From the NCBI GenBank assembly GCA_041751795.1, contig JBGSWU010000086.1, positions 1 to 19,020 of the forward strand: a DNA stretch of 19,020 bases, given 5' to 3'. Each line of letters opens with the position of its first letter. The stretch's first letter is position 1. A program made the position numbers and the translations under genes. This document shows positions 14,758 to 19,020 of the stretch, one piece after another. This DNA is from JBBECJ01 sp041751795 (lineage in GTDB: Bacteria > Chloroflexota > Chloroflexia > Thermomicrobiales > CFX8). The notes beneath the pieces are model-generated. The model searched no databases. It was not told the origin of the DNA and saw only the letters and a list, made by a program, of their open reading frames with translations.

Positions 14758-16665
14758 ATGTTTCGGGACGGCTGGACGATTGAAGCCGCCGAGGCGATCG
14801 CCGGCGATCGTTCGCAGTCCGTCATCGACGGGCTGGAGCGACTGGTGGAGCAGAGCCTGATCCGGATGACGGCCCAGCCGGATGGGACGGCCCGTTACAG
14901 CATGCTGGAGACGATTCGAGAGTTCGGGCTTGAGCAACTGATCGACAACGGCGAGGAGGAATCAGTCCGCCAGCAGCTCGCTCGTTACGTGCTGGAGTTG
15001 GTCGAATCGCTGGAGCAGTTGTATGACGGATCGGAGCAGATTCTTGCGCTGGATCGGCTAGAGCAGGAGCATGCCAATATCCGCGCGGCGCTCGATTGGT
15101 TCGTCTCACGCCGGGAAGCCGAGCGTGGGCTGCGTTTGGCTGGCTCACTGTGGATGTTCTGGCAGATTCGCGGCTACTTGAGCGAGGGGCGCCAGCAGTA
15201 CGAGCGACTGCTGGCGCTAGCTGATGATGGCGTGCCCGCACGCGTTCGCGCCCATGCGCTGACCGGGGCCGGCATTCTCGCGTTGTGGCAGCATGATTTT
15301 GATAGCACCGTTCTACTACAGGAGGAAGCGCTCAGTATCTGGTTAGATCTGCCACTGGTGGATCAGTACGATGTCTGGCGCTCGCTCGCTGGCTTAGGTG
15401 ATGTCGCGTACAGCTGTGGCGATCTGGTCGGAGCTCAGGCCCGCTATGAGGAGATGCTGACCCAGGCCGAGCGGGTTGGAAACGCACGCGGCATGACGGC
15501 TGGATCGATGTATCTTGGGAACATCGTAATTGATCGAGGCTCCCTCGATGAGGCGACTACGTTCTATGAAACCAGCCTTGCACGTGCTGCTCAAGCCGGT
15601 GACATCTGGTTGCAAGCTTTGTCGATGGGAAATCTCGCCTACATCTGCTTGTTCCGTGGCCACATCGTACGCGCCAGGTCGCTCTTTGAAGCCGTCCTGG
15701 ACATGGAGCGTCGGATGGGACACAAGCGCCATATCGCAGCCAGCCTGATCACCCTAGGCCGGGTTGAGCTTCTCCAAGGGCAGACCGACGCTGCGGCGAC
15801 ACTGCTTGAGGAGGGTCTGGCGCTGGCGAACCAGATCGGCGCACGGCAGGAGTCCGCCAACGCGCTGCGTATCATGGGCGACGTCGCCCGACAGTCGGGT
15901 AACCTCGATCTGGCAGAGCGGAACTGCCAGGAAGGGCTGCGCATTACTTGGACGAATCGGGAGATGTCGAGTTCTATCTCCTGCCTCGAATCGCTTGCCG
16001 CCATCGCTGCAGATCGTGGGGATTGGGAACGTGCCGCACGTCTCTGCGGCGCTGTCGAGCATCAACGAGAGCAGCTCACACTCCCATTGCAGCCGTTCGA
16101 GCAGCCCGCCTACGAGCATCTGCTTGGGCGTATTCGCAGACCGCTGAGCGCCGCGGATTTTGAACGCGTCCAGTCCGAAGGCTGGGCGATGTCGATAACC
16201 GAGGCGGTCGACTATGCGCTGGAACTGCGTTCCCACTCGCCTTCCATGCCGTCGCTACGGGAGGCCGTTCCTGCCGGACTGACCCCACGCGAGGTCGACG
16301 TGCTTCTTCTTGTTGCCCAAGGCTTGACCGACGCCGAGGTCGCCGAGCAACTCTTTCTGGCCCGGCGCACGGTCAACACGCACCTGACCTCGATCTACAC
16401 CAAGATTGGAGTTAGTTCGCGCGCTGCTGCGACCCGATTCGCGATCGAGCATGGGTTGGTTTCGACCGCGCCCGTCGGCCTATCTAAACGGGAAATTGAG
16501 GTGCTGCGCCCGCTCGTCGATGGCCGCTCCAATCAGGAGATCGCTGCCATACTCTTCATCTCGCCACACACGGTCGCCAATCACGTCGCCAGCATCATGA
16601 ACAAGCTCGGGCTCGACTCGCGGACAGCCGTAGCTACGTGGGCTGTGCGGCAGGGAATAGTCTGA
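14734..16665 (+). CDS. 3' part of interrupted regulator: TPR-like repeats and two LuxR HTH domains
   Basis: 643 residues if started at ATG 14734; native sequence resumes at codon 13 (14770, GWTIEAAEA). In-frame ATGs at 14734, 14746 and 14758 all lie in or beside the right end of the insertion, none with a good Shine-Dalgarno, so whether it is translated is open. The native part has the winged segment with SMLETIREFGLEQL, a TPR-like helical array (about 60-500), and two consecutive LuxR/GerE HTH domains: 516-576 (LTPREVDVLLLVAQGLTDAE) and 583-643 (LSKREIEVLRPLVDGRSNQE). One HTH is the rule in this family. The first is nearly the same as the HTH of the regulator at 9666-12662; the second is divergent. 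Without its NTPase half, the fragment would be an unswitched DNA-binding protein or simply inactive. Confidence 0.85.
   Translation: MSPIMWRGMFRDGWTIEAAEAIAGDRSQSVIDGLERLVEQSLIRMTAQPDGTARYSMLETIREFGLEQLIDNGEEESVRQQLARYVLELVESLEQLYDGSEQILALDRLEQEHANIRAALDWFVSRREAERGLRLAGSLWMFWQIRGYLSEGRQQYERLLALADDGVPARVRAHALTGAGILALWQHDFDSTVLLQEEALSIWLDLPLVDQYDVWRSLAGLGDVAYSCGDLVGAQARYEEMLTQAERVGNARGMTAGSMYLGNIVIDRGSLDEATTFYETSLARAAQAGDIWLQALSMGNLAYICLFRGHIVRARSLFEAVLDMERRMGHKRHIAASLITLGRVELLQGQTDAAATLLEEGLALANQIGARQESANALRIMGDVARQSGNLDLAERNCQEGLRITWTNREMSSSISCLESLAAIAADRGDWERAARLCGAVEHQREQLTLPLQPFEQPAYEHLLGRIRRPLSAADFERVQSEGWAMSITEAVDYALELRSHSPSMPSLREAVPAGLTPREVDVLLLVAQGLTDAEVAEQLFLARRTVNTHLTSIYTKIGVSSRAAATRFAIEHGLVSTAPVGLSKREIEVLRPLVDGRSNQEIAAILFISPHTVANHVASIMNKLGLDSRTAVATWAVRQGIV
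14761..14769 (+). repeat. Right copy of 9-bp target-site duplication
   Basis: TTTCGGGAC, identical to 13634-13642 and in frame with the downstream regulator codons F, R, D that precede GWTIEAAEA. Confidence 0.75.
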
Positions 16666-16887
16666 CGTAGGCGGACGGTAAGCGCATGTTGCCGTCATCC
16701 GTGTTGCCGTAGAACATGGATCGACCTGAGGACGGCGACGACCGCCCAGTAGGCGTGGCGGCGGTGGACTGGCACGTCATCGTATTGACGGATGTGAGCA
16801 TGTCTCATTCCTAGGACGTTTCCAGCGGCCTGAATTCGAACGCATAGGTTCGTTGATGAAGCGGACGGACGAATCTCGCCTGCGATA

Positions 16888-16910
16888 CCATCCAACGCGG
16901 TACCGGATGG
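16888..16910 (+). promoter_or_regulatory. Hairpin just upstream of amidohydrolase ribosome-binding site
   Basis: CCATCC (16888-16893) and GGATGG (16905-16910) flank an 11-nt loop and are immediately followed by the AGGAGGAG ribosome-binding site. The rest of the 257-bp gap from 16666 shows no convincing gene or consensus promoter. The stem could influence translation initiation, but it is only 6 bp. Confidence 0.25.
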
Positions 16911-16922
16911 AGGAGGAGCACC

Positions 16923-18368
16923 ATGGTTGAGACATTGATTACTGGCGGGCACCTACTGACGATGGCGGGTGATGGAGTTGGGTTTGTTGAGGATGGGGCG
17001 GTCGCGATTGACGGCGGGAAGATCGTCGCGGTCGGGCCACGGGCTGAGGTCGAGGCGCAGGCGGGGCAGGCGGTGAACGTCATCGACGCGACCGACCGGC
17101 TCGTGATGCCGGGGCTGGTTGATGCGCACACGCATTCGTCGGCCGTGCTGGCGCGCGGCTGGGCGCAGGAAGTCGCGACCTGGATGGCGAGCGCGATGGG
17201 ACCACTCGGACGTCATGTGCCAGCCGAATACCGCAAACTCGGGACGATGGTGGCGCTGATGGAGGGCGTTGCGAACGGGACGACGACCTTCGGCGACTAC
17301 GTCAGTCCGATGAACGAACTCATCGAAAGCCATGTCGAGATGGGCAACCGCGCCGTCGTCTGCGAGAGTATCAGCGAATTGAACTGGGACAAACGCGCTG
17401 AGTGGCTGGCGGCTGGCTGGAAGCCGGGCGACCCGACGCCGCTCGATCCTGAAAAGGGCGAGCAGACGCTTTCGAGCAGTCTGGGTGTCTTTGACAACTG
17501 GGATGGCTACGACAACGGGCGAATCAACGTGATCCTAGGGCCACACGCGGCGGACTTCCTATCTAAGGAGATGTTGCTGCGGGTGCAGGATGAAGCACGT
17601 AAGCGCGGAACGCTGATGCACCTGCATGTCGCGCAGGACCCACGTGAGAATGAGGCCACACTCCAGCGCTACGGCTTGCGGGCGATTCCGTTCCTCGACT
17701 CGATCGGTCTGCTGGACAGCGATTTGATCGCCGTCCACCTCTCGACGACGACGCCGGACGAGGTTGAGCTGGTTGCCAAGCGTGGTGCGCGGATGATCTG
17801 CTGCTCGAACTCGATCGGCATTATCGACGGCGTTGTCCCACCGGCCTGGGCGTTCAAGGAGTTGGGTGGGCTGGTTGGCCTCGGTTCGGATCAGGCGCCG
17901 GGAAACAACTCGCACAACATGTTCAGCGAAATGCGGGCGACGGCGATGTACGCCAAGATCAAGGCCGAGAGTCCGCTGCCGCTGCCCGCCTGGCAGGTGC
18001 TGCGGATGGCGACAATCGAGGGCGCGACGGTGCTAGGGATCGGAGATCGGGTCGGCAGTCTGGAGGTTGGCAAGGAAGCCGACGTCATCATGCTCGATCT
18101 GACGCGGCCACCAATGGCGCCGGTCCTGTTGCGGCCAGCCCGGAACCTCGTCCCGAACCTGGTCTATGCCGAAACGGGAAGCAACGTCGTCCTCAGCATG
18201 GTGTCCGGCAAGATCATCTATCAGGACGGCGAGTACACGAACATCGACCGGCATGCCGTTATCAGCGAACTCAAGGACGCGTCGCGGCTGCTCGAAGACG
18301 CTGCTGCCGCTGATCCTGTCGTCGCCGATCTTCCGATCGTCCAGTTGACTCGTGAGGGCCTGATCTAA
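16923..18368 (+). CDS. Atz/Trz-family amidohydrolase (metal-dependent deaminase/chlorohydrolase-like)
   Basis: 481 residues; ATG 16923 follows a strong AGGAGGAG site. Amidohydrolase-superfamily TIM barrel with flanking beta-sandwich pieces: N-terminal LITGGHLLTM; metal motif VDAHTHSS (His69, His71); a further ligand region LMHLHVAQDPREN (His233, His235); VHLSTTTPDE with the next His; GLGSDQAPGNNSHNMF with the metal Asp; and the C-terminal GSLEVGKEADVIMLDL common to this group. The closest well-known relatives are methylthioadenosine/S-adenosylhomocysteine deaminases, guanine deaminase and the triazine hydrolases, which hydrolyse C-N (or C-Cl) bonds on heterocycles. The position that is normally Glu after the third His (HxxE) is Gln238 here, so the usual substrate and mechanism may not apply. 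Cytoplasmic. It stands alone, with its own ribosome-binding site and a terminator-like hairpin behind it. Confidence 0.88.
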   Translation: MVETLITGGHLLTMAGDGVGFVEDGAVAIDGGKIVAVGPRAEVEAQAGQAVNVIDATDRLVMPGLVDAHTHSSAVLARGWAQEVATWMASAMGPLGRHVPAEYRKLGTMVALMEGVANGTTTFGDYVSPMNELIESHVEMGNRAVVCESISELNWDKRAEWLAAGWKPGDPTPLDPEKGEQTLSSSLGVFDNWDGYDNGRINVILGPHAADFLSKEMLLRVQDEARKRGTLMHLHVAQDPRENEATLQRYGLRAIPFLDSIGLLDSDLIAVHLSTTTPDEVELVAKRGARMICCSNSIGIIDGVVPPAWAFKELGGLVGLGSDQAPGNNSHNMFSEMRATAMYAKIKAESPLPLPAWQVLRMATIEGATVLGIGDRVGSLEVGKEADVIMLDLTRPPMAPVLLRPARNLVPNLVYAETGSNVVLSMVSGKIIYQDGEYTNIDRHAVISELKDASRLLEDAAAADPVVADLPIVQLTREGLI

Positions 18369-18385
18369 CCCTTCCGTGAAACACA

Positions 18386-18420
18386 GGAGCACCGGTGACC
18401 ACATGGGTCACCGGTGCTCC
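18386..18420. terminator. Perfect 15-bp hairpin between convergent genes
   Basis: GGAGCACCGGTGACC (18386-18400) and its exact reverse complement (18406-18420) enclose a 5-nt loop, 17 bp after the amidohydrolase stop and 20 bp past the end of the opposing transporter gene. Because it is symmetrical it can act on both transcripts. It lacks a U-tract on either strand, so it may work as a roadblock or 3'-end protector rather than a classical intrinsic terminator. Confidence 0.75.
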
Positions 18421-18440
18421 GGGCGTACGAGTCCTGGGAG

Positions 18441-19020
18441 CTAGTCAGCGATAGCTGGCACAAGGACGTATCCGTCGTCGCTGTGGTCGCGTGGCTCGGA
18501 AGTGACGCGAGCGGGCAACCCTTCGATGTGAATCTCGGGCAGCCACGAGAGCCATGCCGGGAGATACCAGTTCCGGTTGCCGAGCAACGCCATCGAAGCC
18601 GGAACGAGGATCATCCGGACTATCGTCGCGTCGAGCACGACCGCGACAACCAGGCCGAAGCCGAACTGCTGCATGGCGGTCAGGTCGGCAGCGGCAAACC
18701 CCCCGAAGACTCCAACCATGATGAGCGCCGCTCCGGTGATCAATCGTCCAGTCGATCGCAGACCAGCTGCGACTGACTGCTCATTGTCACCAGTGAGATC
18801 GAATTGTTCCTTGATTCGGCTCAACAGGAAGACGTGATAGTCCATCGATAGGCCGAAGAGAATCGTGAAGAGGACGAGCGGAATGAATGCGTCGATCCGC
18901 TCGACCTGTCGGAATCCGAGCAGGTTCGTGCCGAACCCCTTCTGGAAGACGAGCACCAGCATGCCGTAGGACGCGAAGACCGAGAGCAGGTTCATCACGA
19001 TCGCCTTGATCGGAACGACG
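18441..19020 (-). CDS. MMPL/RND-family membrane transporter, C-terminal part
   Basis: 192 residues are visible, ending at TAG 18443-18441; the frame is open to the right edge (VVPIKAIVMNLLSVFASYG), so the start lies outside. The text is the C-terminal membrane domain of an MMPL-type RND protein: a helix around LLSVFASYGMLVLVF, the helix IDAFIPLVLFTILFGLSMDY with the conserved loop DYHVFLLSRIKEQF, then RSTGRLITGAALIMVGVFGGF and a final helix ending in VRMILVPASMALLGNRNWYLP. These proton-driven transporters export lipids or other hydrophobic compounds. An extra soluble tail of about 35 residues follows the last helix. Transcribed toward the amidohydrolase, from which a strong hairpin separates it. 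Confidence 0.9.
   Translation of the reverse strand, partial: VVPIKAIVMNLLSVFASYGMLVLVFQKGFGTNLLGFRQVERIDAFIPLVLFTILFGLSMDYHVFLLSRIKEQFDLTGDNEQSVAAGLRSTGRLITGAALIMVGVFGGFAAADLTAMQQFGFGLVVAVVLDATIVRMILVPASMALLGNRNWYLPAWLSWLPEIHIEGLPARVTSEPRDHSDDGYVLVPAIAD

Larger units (their letters stand above)
13643..14760. mobile_element. Passenger-only insertion cassette (MIC-like) carrying a methyltransferase
   Basis: About 1118 bp inserted in a LuxR-type regulator gene. Three signs support it. First, a 9-bp direct repeat (TTTCGGGAC) flanks it. Second, the ends carry imperfect inverted repeats, 13645-13679 and 14723-14757, matching at 23 of 35 positions without gaps; they lie 2 and 3 bp inside the direct repeats, and weaker similarity continues inward. 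Third, deleting the insert plus one repeat joins 12743-13642 to 14770-16665 in one frame, giving 931 codons plus a stop-terminated, family-typical sequence across the join (CVFRDGWTIEAAEA). The only gene inside is a complete minus-strand methyltransferase; no transposase or fragment of one is seen. Known mobile insertion cassettes have this layout and depend on a transposase supplied in trans. The family of that transposase cannot be named from these ends. Confidence 0.72.

Noticed and set aside
13643..14760. The insertion as a complete insertion sequence or integron cassette
   Set aside because: No transposase or integrase ORF on either strand. The only large frames are the methyltransferase and shadows of it, and no attC-like structure was recognised.
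13758..14825. The 355-codon version of the methyltransferase starting near 14825
   Set aside because: The extra 72 residues would be read through the right inverted repeat and native regulator sequence, have no family similarity and no ribosome-binding site. The ATG at 14609 has GAGGAG at proper spacing.
12743..16665. The split regulator as two independent native genes in an operon
   Set aside because: The first lacks the family's C-terminal part and the second lacks its N-terminal part. They join exactly through a duplicated 9-bp sequence, and an antisense gene lies between them.
12472..16672. Recurring CTGACGTC/CTGACGT strings (about 12478, 12706, 14664, 16663) as a shared operator
   Set aside because: Some copies are inside coding sequence (including the HTH codons), flanks are not conserved, and GC-rich short strings recur by chance. 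Only the copy at 12707 with promoter context was kept.

Overview
The window comes from a GC-rich bacterium. I infer Chloroflexota, probably near Thermomicrobia/Sphaerobacter. The reasons are the GC-rich codon use with frequent GATCG, lipoproteins with Thr/Pro- and Asp-rich linkers, and large ATPase-LuxR regulators. No rRNA or tRNA is present to confirm this. Every gene is chromosomal in style. No tRNA, CRISPR array, phage gene or transposase was seen.

Layout. (1) 1-992, minus: a lipoprotein with a Lon-type (S16) Ser-Lys protease domain, running off the left edge. (2) 1445-4095, plus: a GH15 glucoamylase/trehalase-type hydrolase overlapping a Thr/Pro-rich putative lipoprotein. (3) 4194-6424, minus: ftsH, followed 11 bp later by a small two-helix membrane protein. 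(4) 6827-9535, plus: a 902-residue sugar-acid dehydratase (UxaA/GarD superfamily) built from a tandem duplication. (5) 9666-16665: two large ATPase-LuxR regulators in tandem; the second is split by an insertion carrying a methyltransferase gene on the opposite strand. (6) 16923-18368, plus: an Atz/Trz-type amidohydrolase. It converges, across a perfect 15-bp hairpin, on an MMPL-family transporter that runs off the right edge.

The main discovery candidate is the insertion at about 13643-14760. It is flanked by a 9-bp direct repeat (TTTCGGGAC at 13634-13642 and 14761-14769). It has 35-bp imperfect inverted repeats (23/35 matches) 2-3 bp inside the direct repeats. It carries one complete SAM-dependent methyltransferase gene and no transposase. 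Removing the insert plus one repeat copy joins the two ORFs in frame into a single 931-codon regulator that reads smoothly through the junction. This is the architecture of a passenger-only mobile insertion cassette (MIC/tIS-like).

The other points of interest are protein-level oddities. The dehydratase halves have lost complementary sets of conserved residues. FtsH has Val at the normally aromatic pore-loop position. The amidohydrolase has Gln where its family normally has a Glu. The interrupted regulator ends in two LuxR helix-turn-helix domains, the first nearly identical to that of its upstream neighbour. How the genes work together is mostly unclear. The only likely co-transcribed pairs are GH15 with its lipoprotein, and ftsH with the small membrane protein.
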